A DNA stretch of 64,000 nt from Arthrobacter sp. zg-Y919 (GTDB lineage: Bacteria; Actinomycetota; Actinomycetes; Actinomycetales; Micrococcaceae), in NCBI RefSeq assembly GCF_030142045.1, contig NZ_CP126242.1, positions 1,054,001 to 1,118,000 of the forward strand, in the 5' to 3' direction. Below the pieces are notes generated by a model. That model was not told where the DNA came from, made no database searches, and saw only the letters and a program-made list of their open reading frames with translations. Shown in pieces: positions 8,505 to 16,509 of this stretch. Each line of letters begins with the position of its first letter. Within the stretch, counting starts at the first letter, position 1. The position numbers were made by a program, and so were the translations under genes.

Positions 8505-9563
8505 ATTAGCGAGCCAAGAATCAATGATCGGATCCGCGTCCCCGAGGTGCGGCTGGTAGGTCCGGCAGGTGAACAGGTCGGAGTTGTCCGGATTGAGGAC
8601 GCACTTCGCCTGGCTGCCGAGTCTGACCTGGATCTTGTTGAGGTAGCACCGCAGGCCAAGCCTCCGGTGTGCAAACTAATGGACTTCGGCAAGTACAAGT
8701 ACGAAGCCGCCGTCAAGGCACGTGAAGCCCGGAAGAACCAGACGAACACCGTTCTGAAGGAAATCCGTTTCCGCCTGAAGATCGACACCCACGACTACGA
8801 AACCAAGCGTGGACACGCCATGCGCTTCCTGGCCGCCGGTGACAAGGTCAAGGCCATGATCCAGTTCCGTGGACGTGAACAGCAGCGCCCGGAAATGGGC
8901 ATGAAGCTGCTGAACAAGTTCGCGGAGGACGTTGCAGAAGTAGGCGTGGTTGAATCCACCCCGCGGATCGACGGCCGCAACATGGTTATGGTCATTGGAC
9001 CGGTCAAGAACAAGGCAGAGGCCAAGGCCGAAGCCCGCCGCGCAACACAGCGGGCCGATGCCAAGGCAGCGAACGAGGCTGTTCGCAACGGCGAGGCTCC
9101 TCCCCGTGTGGATACCTCCTCGGACAAGGCGCCTCTGACGCAGAGCCTCGCGGATCTGCTGCCGGACGGACTGCGTCTGGGTTCCTCCGCTGCCGAGGCC
9201 GACAAGGCCCGTGCAGAGCAGGAACAGGCTGAGAAGGAACAGGCCGCAAAGCGCGCCAAGGCTGCTGCCCAGGAAAAGGCCGCAACCGAGGCACGCCGTG
9301 TTGCCGCAGCCAGCAAGCCGGCCGCAGCGCCGGCCGCTGAAGCTGCTGCTGCTCCCGCCAGCCCCGCTGAGGCTGCCAAGCCTGCTGAGGCCGCGAAGCC
9401 TGCCGCAGCGCCGAAGCCTGCAGCTGTGCCGAAGCCGGCCGCGGCAAAGCCTGCGCCCAAGCCCGCTGCACGGCCCAAGCCCGCCGCAGCACCGAAGCCT
9501 GCCGGCAAGCCGTCCTCCTCACGGGGGACCACCGGCCAGAACAAGCCCGGAACTGCAGAGTAG
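8505..9563 (+). CDS. infC: Translation initiation factor IF-3 with long C-terminal tail
   Basis: IF-3 binds the 30S subunit and proofreads start-codon selection. The canonical part is residues 1-175: [19 protein letters not shown] at the N terminus, [68 protein letters not shown], and [10 protein letters not shown]. It begins at ATT 8505, with AGGAG (8493-8497) seven bases upstream. ATT is the rare start classically used by infC for self-regulation, and no ATG or GTG suits the conserved N terminus. Residues 175-352 form a Lys/Ala/Pro-rich tail absent from the roughly 180-residue E. coli protein. rpmI and rplT follow. Confidence 0.95.
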   Translation: MSEPRINDRIRVPEVRLVGPAGEQVGVVRIEDALRLAAESDLDLVEVAPQAKPPVCKLMDFGKYKYEAAVKAREARKNQTNTVLKEIRFRLKIDTHDYETKRGHAMRFLAAGDKVKAMIQFRGREQQRPEMGMKLLNKFAEDVAEVGVVESTPRIDGRNMVMVIGPVKNKAEAKAEARRATQRADAKAANEAVRNGEAPPRVDTSSDKAPLTQSLADLLPDGLRLGSSAAEADKARAEQEQAEKEQAAKRAKAAAQEKAATEARRVAAASKPAAAPAAEAAAAPASPAEAAKPAEAAKPAAAPKPAAVPKPAAAKPAPKPAARPKPAAAPKPAGKPSSSRGTTGQNKPGTAE

Positions 9564-9672
9564 TTTCACTGCGCTGCGCCTGTTCCGGCGTCCAGTAATA
9601 AGCCCTGGCACCCGCAAAGGTGTCCAAAGCCCCGCGGGCCTGCCCGCGGAAACCTAAAGGAGATCGGTAGAC

Positions 9673-9867
9673 ATGCCGAAGATGAAGACCCACAGTGGCG
9701 CCAAGAAGCGCTTCAAGCTGACCGGTACCGGCAAGCTCAAGCGCCAGCAGGCTAACCGCCGCCACTACCTGGAGCACAAGCCCTCCACGCTGACCCGCCG
9801 CCTCGCCAACGACAAGCTCGTGGCACCGGCGGACGCCAAGGTCATCAAGAAGATGCTCGGCATCTAG
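9673..9867 (+). CDS. rpmI: 50S ribosomal protein L35
   Basis: This 64-residue basic protein has the full L35 pattern: [36 protein letters not shown], a middle Arg/Leu segment, and the terminal VIKKMLGI. L35 is a small component of the large subunit. AAAGGAGAT just upstream is a strong ribosome site. It is the second gene of the infC-rpmI-rplT operon, 109 bases after infC. Confidence 0.98.
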   Translation: MPKMKTHSGAKKRFKLTGTGKLKRQQANRRHYLEHKPSTLTRRLANDKLVAPADAKVIKKMLGI

Positions 9868-9986
9868 CCAGTCCCCGATAGCTGTCCCGTCCGGGACGGC
9901 GTCACCCATCAAGCTTTCCCCGCCTGGAATCCCAGGTGCAGAGACTTTTTTGAAGTCGGGGAGATTTACCAATAAGGAGTACGCAC
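9868..9986 (+). promoter_or_regulatory. Three tandem hairpins between rpmI and rplT
   Basis: The 119-base gap can form GTCCCG-TC-CGGGAC, then CCTGG-AATC-CCAGG, then GACTT-TTTTG-AAGTC, followed by AAGGAG and the GTG of rplT. It may be an L20-responsive control or processing region by analogy with other bacteria, but no known motif was recognised. Confidence 0.4.
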
Positions 9987-10640
9987 GTGGCACGTGTGAA
10001 GCGGGCGATTAACGCCCACAAGAAGCGTCGGGTTATTCTCGAGCGCGCCAAGGGTTACCGCGGACAGCGTTCGCGCCTGGTCCGTAAGGCCAAAGAGCAG
10101 CTGCTGCACTCGTTTGTGTACAGCTACGGCGACCGCCGCAAGCGTAAGGGCGACTTCCGCCGCCTGTGGATCCAGCGCATCAACGCTGCTTCCCGCGCCA
10201 ACGGCCTGACCTACAACCGCCTGATCCAGGGCCTGAAGCTGGCCGAGATCCAGGTTGACCGCCGCATGCTGGCCGAACTGGCCGTCAATGACGCCGCTGC
10301 CTTCGCCGCACTGGTCCAGCTCGCCAAGAACGCGCTGCCGTCCGACACCTCCGCTCCGGCCGTTGCCGCTGCTCCGGTCGCCAAGACTGCTGCTGCCCCC
10401 GCCGCCAAGAAGCCGGCTGCTGCCGTTGCCACCGCCCAGGGCGGTTTCAAGGCTTCCGAGGGCGACGCTCCGGAAGGCTTCGTTATCAAGGGCAACCTTG
10501 GTTCCGGTAAGTACCACGTCCCGGGTTCCACCTGGTACGAGCAGACCGTTGCCGAGTACTGGTTCAACTCTGTTGAATCCGCCAAGGCTGCGGGCCTCGA
10601 GCCCGCCGGCGGAGAATCCCGCCAGAAGTTCCAGGGCTAA
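9987..10640 (+). CDS. rplT: 50S ribosomal protein L20 with extra C-terminal domain
   Basis: Residues 1-117 are a normal L20 ([29 protein letters not shown]...[37 protein letters not shown]), an early-assembly 23S rRNA-binding protein. L20 normally ends near 118-128; here an Ala/Pro/Lys linker (118-160) leads to a compact segment (161-208) with [20 protein letters not shown] and an [20 protein letters not shown] helix. That pattern resembles the small domain, annotated in places as a sunset domain, appended to some actinobacterial ribosomal and nuclease-like proteins. GTG start with AAGGAG. The reading frame is continuous, so this is a true fusion, not an annotation run-on. Confidence 0.93.
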   Translation: MARVKRAINAHKKRRVILERAKGYRGQRSRLVRKAKEQLLHSFVYSYGDRRKRKGDFRRLWIQRINAASRANGLTYNRLIQGLKLAEIQVDRRMLAELAVNDAAAFAALVQLAKNALPSDTSAPAVAAAPVAKTAAAPAAKKPAAAVATAQGGFKASEGDAPEGFVIKGNLGSGKYHVPGSTWYEQTVAEYWFNSVESAKAAGLEPAGGESRQKFQG

Positions 10641-10658
10641 TTCGGTTTCCTAAAGCCG

Positions 10659-11576
10659 ATGAACCTTGAAGGGCGCCCGCAGGCACCGCTGATGTCCAAC
10701 CCCCGAGCTGATCGGGTCCGCGATACAGCGAAGCTTGCCGGGCGCTCTTCGCGCTTAAAAACCGGCCGCTTCCTGGCCGAAGGGCCGCAGGCCGTGCGGG
10801 AGGCGCTTTCCGCGCACCGCGCGGCCGCGGCCGGCGGCGGTCCCGCCGTCGTGCACGAGGTCTACGCCACGCAGGCGTGCCTGGACCGCCTTCCCGAACT
10901 GGCGGACCTGGCCCGGGGCGTGACCCTGCGCCTTGCCACCGACGAGGTCCTGGCCGCGATGGCGGACACCGTTTCCCCGCAGGGCATCATAGCTGTCTGC
11001 CACACTTCCACGGCCACGCTGGAAGACGTGCTCGCATCCGGCGCGAAGCTCATCGCCGTCCTGTGCGAGGTGCGGGATCCGGGCAACGCCGGAACCGTGC
11101 TGCGGGCCGCCGATTCCGCCGGCGCCGACGCAGTAGTCCTGACGGCGTCCAGCGTGGACATTTACAACCCCAAAGCGGTGCGGTCCACCGCGGGCTCCCT
11201 TTTCCACCTGCCGGTGGTGACAGGTGCGGAGTTCACCGCCGTCATCGACGCCCTCCACGCAGCCGGTGTGACCGTCCTAGCTGCGGACGGCTACGGCAAC
11301 GTGAACCTGGACCGGCTCCAGGACCTCAGCGCGGTACGCCGCTTCGGCACGCGCGGCGACGGCGGAAGCGAAGCACTGTCCGACGACGGTATGCCCCGCC
11401 TGGAAGCCGCCACGGCGTGGCTCTTTGGCAACGAAGCCCAGGGCCTGTCCGACGCCGAACTTGCCGCGGCCGACCACCGCGTCGCAGTCCCGCTTTACGG
11501 CCGGGCGGAGAGCCTGAATGTCGGCACGGCGGCAACCGTCTGCCTGTACGCCTCTGCCCGCGCACAGAACGGGTAA
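10659..11576 (+). CDS. SpoU/TrmH-family RNA 2'-O-methyltransferase
   Basis: This 305-residue protein is predicted to methylate a ribose 2'-hydroxyl in rRNA or tRNA using S-adenosylmethionine. It has an N-terminal substrate-binding domain (LAGRSSRLKTGRFLAEGPQAVREAL, about 27-51) and a SPOUT knot domain with motif 1 EVRDPGNAGTVLRAADSAG (130-148), motif 2 WLFGNEAQGLS (255-265) and motif 3 VPLYGRAESLNVGTAATVCLYA (276-297). Such genes often follow rplT and precede pheS. The start is uncertain: homologs usually begin near NPRADRV, which favours the second ATG at 10692. The exact target nucleotide is unknown. Confidence 0.9.
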   Translation: MNLEGRPQAPLMSNPRADRVRDTAKLAGRSSRLKTGRFLAEGPQAVREALSAHRAAAAGGGPAVVHEVYATQACLDRLPELADLARGVTLRLATDEVLAAMADTVSPQGIIAVCHTSTATLEDVLASGAKLIAVLCEVRDPGNAGTVLRAADSAGADAVVLTASSVDIYNPKAVRSTAGSLFHLPVVTGAEFTAVIDALHAAGVTVLAADGYGNVNLDRLQDLSAVRRFGTRGDGGSEALSDDGMPRLEAATAWLFGNEAQGLSDAELAAADHRVAVPLYGRAESLNVGTAATVCLYASARAQNG

Positions 11577-11638
11577 TCCCAAGGTCCTTCCGTAGCCGGC
11601 GGAACCCGGCACGGACCGCCGCTTCTCCATGTAGCGTA

Positions 11639-11685
11639 TTGGTAACAGCTGTTTCGGACAGCTGAATCAACCAGTCCATTACCAA
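11639..11685 (+). promoter_or_regulatory. Nested inverted repeat before the cation efflux gene
   Basis: An outer repeat TTGGTAA (11639-11645) / TTACCAA (11679-11685) encloses a perfect hairpin CAGCTGT-TTCGG-ACAGCTG (11646-11664). The transporter ATG follows 17 bases later with a GAGAAGCGGG ribosome-site region. It could be a leader RNA fold or a dyad operator for a metal-sensing regulator; which cannot be told from the sequence alone. Confidence 0.5.
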
Positions 11686-11702
11686 AGAGAAGCGGGTCTT
11701 AT

Positions 11703-12650
11703 ATGTCTGCCAGCGGCGGTAATAAGGCGATTGTCGCGGCACTGAGCGCCAACCTGGCCATTGCGGTCATGAAGTTCATTGCTTTCGCCTTGACGCGTTC
11801 ATCCTCCATGCTGGCGGAGGCTATCCACTCGGTTGCCGACTCCGGCAACCAGGCACTGCTGCTTGTGGGCGGCAAGCGTGCACGGCGCCAGGCCAGCCCT
11901 GAGCACCCCTTCGGCTACGGCCGGGAACGCTACGTCTACGCGTTCATCGTGTCGATTGTGCTCTTCAGCGTCGGCGGTTTGTTCGCCCTCTACGAGGCCT
12001 ACCACAAGTGGCAGGACCCGCACCCGATCGAAGGCCGCTGGTGGTGGGTGCCGCTCGCCGTCCTCGTGGGTGCGATCATTGCCGAAGCGTTCTCCTTCCG
12101 CACCGCCATCCGGGAATCGAACCACACACGCGGCAAGCAGAGCTGGAAGCAGTTTGTCCGCACCGCCAAGGCGCCGGAGCTGCCGGTCGTCCTGCTCGAA
12201 GACCTCGGTGCCCTCCTCGGCCTGGTCTTCGCCCTGTTCGGCGTGAGCATGACCCTGCTGACCCACAACGGCATCTGGGATGCGCTGGGCACCGCCATGA
12301 TCGGCATCCTGCTGGTCGTGATTGCCGTGATCCTGGGCATGGAGACGAAGTCCCTGCTGCTCGGTGAGTCTGCCACGCAGGACGATGTCCGCAGGATCGA
12401 AGCGGCCATCCAGGAGGATCCCGATACGCGGATCATCCACCTCAAGACCCTGCACCTGGGTCCCGAGGAACTGCTCGTGGCCGCCAAGATCACCATGGCC
12501 AAGTCGGAAACGGGTCAGGAAATCGCTGACGGCATCAACGCCGCTGAAGCACGGATCCGTGCCGCAGTGCCGATCGCCGGGGCTATTTACCTGGAGCCGG
12601 ATATATTTGTTGCGATGAACGCGCAGGACGCCGGTCAAGTGACCCGCTGA
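11703..12650 (+). CDS. Cation diffusion facilitator (CDF) metal exporter
   Basis: This 315-residue inner-membrane protein should exchange a divalent metal ion (Zn, Mn, Fe or Co) for protons. Six hydrophobic helices span about 8-215; the first metal-site signature is in SSSMLAEAIHSVADSGNQ (His42, Asp46), and helix 5 has VVLLEDLGALLG. The cytoplasmic C-terminal domain (about 220-305) is ferredoxin-like (DPDTRIIHLKTLHLGPEELLVAAKI). The 3' end overlaps the convergent MFS gene by 68 bases. Metal specificity cannot be assigned. Confidence 0.9.
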   Translation: MSASGGNKAIVAALSANLAIAVMKFIAFALTRSSSMLAEAIHSVADSGNQALLLVGGKRARRQASPEHPFGYGRERYVYAFIVSIVLFSVGGLFALYEAYHKWQDPHPIEGRWWWVPLAVLVGAIIAEAFSFRTAIRESNHTRGKQSWKQFVRTAKAPELPVVLLEDLGALLGLVFALFGVSMTLLTHNGIWDALGTAMIGILLVVIAVILGMETKSLLLGESATQDDVRRIEAAIQEDPDTRIIHLKTLHLGPEELLVAAKITMAKSETGQEIADGINAAEARIRAAVPIAGAIYLEPDIFVAMNAQDAGQVTR

Positions 12651-13836
12651 TCAGCGCAATAGCCAAACCAAGCAGGGCGAGTACCGCTCCCACCACAGCG
12701 GGGGAGCGGTACCCCCAGCCCCAGGCAATAACGACGCCGCCCAGCAGGGCACCGAGGGCATTGGCCAGGTTCAGGGCCGCATGGTTCAGGGACGACGCCA
12801 GTGACTCGGCGCCGGGCGACACATCCAGCAGCCTGGTCTGCAGCGGAGGCGTTAGCATCGAGCCGATCAGCCCAACCAGGAAGACGAGCACCATGGCCGT
12901 CGCCGCGTACTGCACCGCCCAGGCATAGGCCAGCAGAATCACGATGGTTCCGCCCAGGATCGCGTAGATACTGCCCATCACGTTGATATCGGCCAGCCGG
13001 CCGCCAGCCACATTGCCGACCACCTGACCCACGCCGTAGAGCCCGACGACGACGGGCAGGATGTTTTCGGAGATGCCTGCCACTTCGGTCATGGTGGGTG
13101 CGATGTAGGAATACACGGCAAAGAATCCGCCGAAACCGACGGTTCCCACCAGCAGCGCCAGCCAGACCTGTGCACGCCCGAGGGCACTGAGCTCATTCTT
13201 GATGCTCGCACCGGCCAGTGTTGCCTGGTACGGCACGAACCGGGCCACCATGGCCACCGTCAGGAGCGCGATGGCCGCGACCAGGACAAACATCCACCGC
13301 CATCCGGCCTGCTGCCCCAGCCAGGTAGCGAACGGCACCCCCACGACATTGGCGATGCTCAGGCCCAGCATCACCATGGAGATGGCCCACGCCCGGCGCG
13401 TGGGAGCAACTAGGGAGGCGGCAATGACCGCTGCCACACCAAAGAACGCGCCGTGCGGCAGGCCGGACAGGAACCGGGTGAAGAGCAGCCAGGAGTAGTC
13501 CGCGGCAAAGAACGAGGAGAGGTTACTCAGGGCGAAGAAGAGCATCAGCCCCAGGACCAAAATCTTCCGCGGCACGCGGGCGCCCAGGGCTGCAAGTACG
13601 GGTGCACCCACCACCACGCCGAACGCGTAGGCCGAAATGACATGGCCGCCGGCGGGAACGGAGATGCCGAGGTCATCGACCATCTCCTGCAGCAGTCCCA
13701 TGATGCTGAATTCCGTGGTGCCGATGGCAAAGCCGCCCACGGCCAGGGCAACTATCGCCTTGGCTGCCGTGGTTCGGCGTCCGCCGGGGGTGCGCTGGCC
13801 GGACAGGGAAATGGACGCGGTGGTGCTCCGGGACAT
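12583..13836 (-). CDS. MFS exporter, AraJ/DHA1-like
   Basis: This 417-residue protein has twelve predicted transmembrane helices. AKAIVALAVGGFAIGTTEFSIMGLLQEM (about 25-52) is the characteristic helix 1 of the AraJ/YdhP-like drug:H+ antiporter group, followed by the motif A loop LGARVPRKILVLG. Related proteins export sugars, nucleosides or drugs. The last 68 bases overlap the cation efflux gene on the other strand, so antisense interference at the 3' ends is possible. The substrate is unknown. Confidence 0.88.
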   Translation of the reverse strand: MSRSTTASISLSGQRTPGGRRTTAAKAIVALAVGGFAIGTTEFSIMGLLQEMVDDLGISVPAGGHVISAYAFGVVVGAPVLAALGARVPRKILVLGLMLFFALSNLSSFFAADYSWLLFTRFLSGLPHGAFFGVAAVIAASLVAPTRRAWAISMVMLGLSIANVVGVPFATWLGQQAGWRWMFVLVAAIALLTVAMVARFVPYQATLAGASIKNELSALGRAQVWLALLVGTVGFGGFFAVYSYIAPTMTEVAGISENILPVVVGLYGVGQVVGNVAGGRLADINVMGSIYAILGGTIVILLAYAWAVQYAATAMVLVFLVGLIGSMLTPPLQTRLLDVSPGAESLASSLNHAALNLANALGALLGGVVIAWGWGYRSPAVVGAVLALLGLAIALISGSLDRRPARSSQQIYPAPGK

Positions 13837-14046
13837 GCTTCGCTTTCACAAGTGGGGATGCGGCTGTGCCGCTGAGGACGGCGTCCGCGGTCAACGGACA
13901 GGAAGTGCTCCTGCCGGACGCCACGACGGCTTCGTCACCTACAGCCTAGTGCACGGCTGGGCATGAGGAAGGCTCCCTGCTGCAGGTGGGCATGGCCGGC
14001 GCACGGGGCACTGGTGCCGGCAGTGTCGGTCTGTCACCGTTAATGC

Positions 14047-14859
14047 GTGCAGAGCTCCGAAAGTCCCGAGGGGCTGGTGTCCCGCCTGCGGGATGCAGGG
14101 TGTGTGTTCGCCGAAGAAGAAGCGCTTCTGCTGCTGTCGGACGCTCCCGGCGCAGCGGTGCTGGACCGCAGGGTCGCCCAACGGCTGGCCGGACAGCCGT
14201 TGGAGCAGGTGCTCGGCTGGGCGTCTTTCGGAGGTCTTCGGGTAGCGCTGCGGCCGGGGGTCTTTGTTCCACGGCGGCGCACGGAGTTCCTGGCCGCACA
14301 GGCGGTCCATGTGCTTGCAGGACGGAGTGCGGCCCTGGTGGTGGAGTTGTGCTGCGGATCGGGGGCGGTCGCGATGGTGGTCTCGGCGGCCGTGCCGGGC
14401 TGCCGGATCTACGCCGTTGACCTTCTCCCGGAAGCAGTCGAATGTGCCCGCGGCAATCTGCCGCAGGCCTCCGTCCTGAAGGGTGACCTCTTTCTGACGC
14501 TGCCCCAAGAGCTGCGCGGGAGGGTCGACGTCGTTGTTGCCAACGCACCCTACGTCCCCACCGCGGCGTTGGCCACGCTGCCGCGCGAAGCACGAAACTA
14601 CGAGCCTGCCGCCACCTTCGACGGCGGCCGGAGCGGACTCGAAACGGTGGGACGCATTGTCAGCGAAGCTCCGCAGTGGCTCGGCTCCCGGGGGAAGGTT
14701 CTGCTCGAATGCGGCGAGGACCAGGCAGCTGCCGTGAACGGGTTGCTTGCTGCGGCTGGACTGGCCCCGCAGATCCTCCGGAATGAGGAAACCGATGCCA
14801 CGGTGGCCGTGGGCAGTGCGCCGCCCCGGAGGATCAAGGGCAGCGGGGAAACCGGTTAA
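14047..14859 (+). CDS. PrmC-related N5-glutamine methyltransferase
   Basis: This 270-residue class I SAM methyltransferase has an N-terminal helical domain (1-80, ending LGWASFGGLRVALRPGVFVPRRRTEFL), SAM motif ELCCGSGAVAMVV (about 99-111), and the active-site motif NAPYVP instead of the NPPY of true PrmC. NAPY is, to my knowledge, typical of the PrmC-related family of unknown substrate, so I assign it there rather than as the release-factor methyltransferase. The start is GTG at 14047. The stop TAA is part of the putative -10 element of the next gene. Confidence 0.8.
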   Translation: MQSSESPEGLVSRLRDAGCVFAEEEALLLLSDAPGAAVLDRRVAQRLAGQPLEQVLGWASFGGLRVALRPGVFVPRRRTEFLAAQAVHVLAGRSAALVVELCCGSGAVAMVVSAAVPGCRIYAVDLLPEAVECARGNLPQASVLKGDLFLTLPQELRGRVDVVVANAPYVPTAALATLPREARNYEPAATFDGGRSGLETVGRIVSEAPQWLGSRGKVLLECGEDQAAAVNGLLAAAGLAPQILRNEETDATVAVGSAPPRRIKGSGETG

Positions 14860-14868
14860 GCTCGGTGG

Positions 14869-15351
14869 ATGCATTCACAAGAGAACTCCAGCCAGGCCGG
14901 TACGGCTGTTCCCCAGGCTTTGCCGCGCGTGCAGGTGGTCGGCGCGGCGGTCCTGGATTCCCTCGCCAGGCCCTCGAAGCTCCTGGCGGCACGCCGAAGT
15001 GCTCCGGAAGCGTTGGCGGGCCTGTGGGAGTTCCCCGGCGGAAAGGTGGAGGCCGGGGAAGGCTGCACGGAAGCGCTGCACCGCGAACTGGCAGAGGAGC
15101 TCGGGATCCGGGTCGAGCTGGACGCTGAAGTGCCTGGCCCCTCGGAGCAGGGCTGGCCGCTCAACCGCTCCGCCGCCATGCGCGTGTGGCTGGCGGAAGT
15201 CACCGATGGGACACCCGAGCCGCTGGAAGACCACGACGAGCTTCGTTGGGTGGACCTCACCGAAAAGGCACTGACGGCACTTGCATGGATACCGGCAGAC
15301 CTGCCGATCGTTACGGCACTGCTGGACGCCGTCGCTGCCCGAAAGGCTTAG
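14869..15351 (+). CDS. Nudix hydrolase, MutT-like
   Basis: This 160-residue protein has a perfect Nudix box G-x5-E-x7-REUxEExGU: GKVEAGEGCTEALHRELAEELGI (about 59-81), which binds Mg2+ and hydrolyses nucleoside diphosphate linkages. LWEFPGGKVEAGE and the terminal LRWVDLTEKALTALAWIPADLPI fit the MutT / CTP pyrophosphohydrolase group that cleans oxidised nucleotides such as 8-oxo-dGTP. TAAGCT (14857-14862) ends six bases before the ATG, so the mRNA may be leaderless. The end is four bases from the convergent radical-SAM gene. Confidence 0.88.
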   Translation: MHSQENSSQAGTAVPQALPRVQVVGAAVLDSLARPSKLLAARRSAPEALAGLWEFPGGKVEAGEGCTEALHRELAEELGIRVELDAEVPGPSEQGWPLNRSAAMRVWLAEVTDGTPEPLEDHDELRWVDLTEKALTALAWIPADLPIVTALLDAVAARKA

Positions 15352-15355
15352 GGCC

Positions 15356-16471
15356 CTAGAAGAGTGCGTCCTGGCTCGCCGGGACCGCAGCCGCCGCCTG
15401 TGCGGCAGGAGTCTTCGACGAGACAGCCGGCCGCAGGAACCGGGCACCGCTGGTGAAACCGTACTTCGCCTTGAAGAACCGGATCCGCCCGGCCAGCCAG
15501 TCCCGGTATTCCTTGGAGGCGTAGGTGCCCTTGCCGTACAGATCGGCGTACTTGCCGGAGAGCTCCGGGTAATGCCGGGCCAGGAACTGCAGATACCACT
15601 CGCGGGCTCCGGGGCGCAGGTGCAGGGCACCCGCCGTGACACCCGTAGCCCCGGCAGCTGAGAGCGCAGAGAAAAGGGCATCCAGGGATTCGTCACCGTC
15701 GGTTAGCCAGGGCAGGATCGGCATGGCCATGACTGAACACGGCAGGCCGGCATCCCGCAGCCGGCTGATCAGTTCCAGCCGGGCCCGGGGCGTGGGGGTT
15801 CCCGGTTCAGCCACCTTGGCCAGCTCCGGATCGACAAGCGCCAGCGAAATGCCCATGCCGATTTCGGTCTGCGCGGAGGCTTCCTTCAGGAGCGGGATGT
15901 CGCGGGCCAGCAGGGTGCCCTTGGTCAGGATGGAGAACGGGGTGCCGCTGTCCGCCAGGGCGCGGATGATGCCCGGCATCAGTTTGTAGCGGCCCTCGGC
16001 GCGCTGGTACGGATCCGTATTGGTGCCCATGGCCACATGGTGGTGCTGCCAGGAGGGGCGGCTGAGTTCGCGCCGCAGGACCTCGGCTGCATTGACCTTG
16101 ACCACCAGCTGGCTGTCGAAATCGGCACCGCTGTCCAGGTCCAGGTAGGTGTGGGTCTTGCGGGCGAAACAGTAGACACAGGCGTGGCTGCAGCCGCGGT
16201 AAGGATTGACGGTCCATTCGAAGGGCATGTTGGAGCCGCCGCCCACCTTGTTCAACACCGACTTGGCAACAACCTCGTGGAACGTCACCCCGGCAAAGTC
16301 CGGAGTGCGTACGGAGCGGACCAGGCCCTGCAGCGGAAGCAGGGGATCGGTGGTGCCGGGCACCGCCGGCAGGGGCAGTACCGATTCGGATGCCGCCGGG
16401 CCGGCAGGTTCGGTGCCGCTATCGTCGCCCTGCGCGGGCGGTGCATTGAGTTCCTGACCTTGCCACCTCAT
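15356..16471 (-). CDS. Radical-SAM protein, Rv2578c family, SOS-box controlled
   Basis: This 371-residue protein carries the 4Fe-4S cluster motif CSHACVYC (Cx3Cx2C, about 94-101) within NPYRGCSHACVYCFARKTHTYLDLDSGADFDSQLVVK, followed by a TIM-barrel core (TNTDPYQRAEGRYKLMPGIIRAL; TKGTLLARDIPLL; GISLALVDPELAK). This is the Rv2578c-like branch, related to spore photoproduct lyase, with unknown substrate. A near-perfect LexA box (16480-16495) lies 9-24 bases before the ATG; mycobacterial Rv2578c is also reported in the LexA regulon, so a DNA-repair or nucleotide-damage role is plausible. Confidence 0.88.
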   Translation of the reverse strand: MRWQGQELNAPPAQGDDSGTEPAGPAASESVLPLPAVPGTTDPLLPLQGLVRSVRTPDFAGVTFHEVVAKSVLNKVGGGSNMPFEWTVNPYRGCSHACVYCFARKTHTYLDLDSGADFDSQLVVKVNAAEVLRRELSRPSWQHHHVAMGTNTDPYQRAEGRYKLMPGIIRALADSGTPFSILTKGTLLARDIPLLKEASAQTEIGMGISLALVDPELAKVAEPGTPTPRARLELISRLRDAGLPCSVMAMPILPWLTDGDESLDALFSALSAAGATGVTAGALHLRPGAREWYLQFLARHYPELSGKYADLYGKGTYASKEYRDWLAGRIRFFKAKYGFTSGARFLRPAVSSKTPAAQAAAAVPASQDALF

Positions 16472-16479
16472 TCCCTCAT

Positions 16480-16495
16480 TAGAACATATGTTCGA
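16480..16495. promoter_or_regulatory. LexA box before the radical-SAM gene
   Basis: TAGAACATATGTTCGA matches TCGAAC-N4-GTTCGA except at position 2 and differs by one base from the box at 1331-1346. It sits where the -10 region of the minus-strand gene should be. Confidence 0.88.
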
Positions 16496-16509
16496 AAGAG
16501 GGGGTAGAT

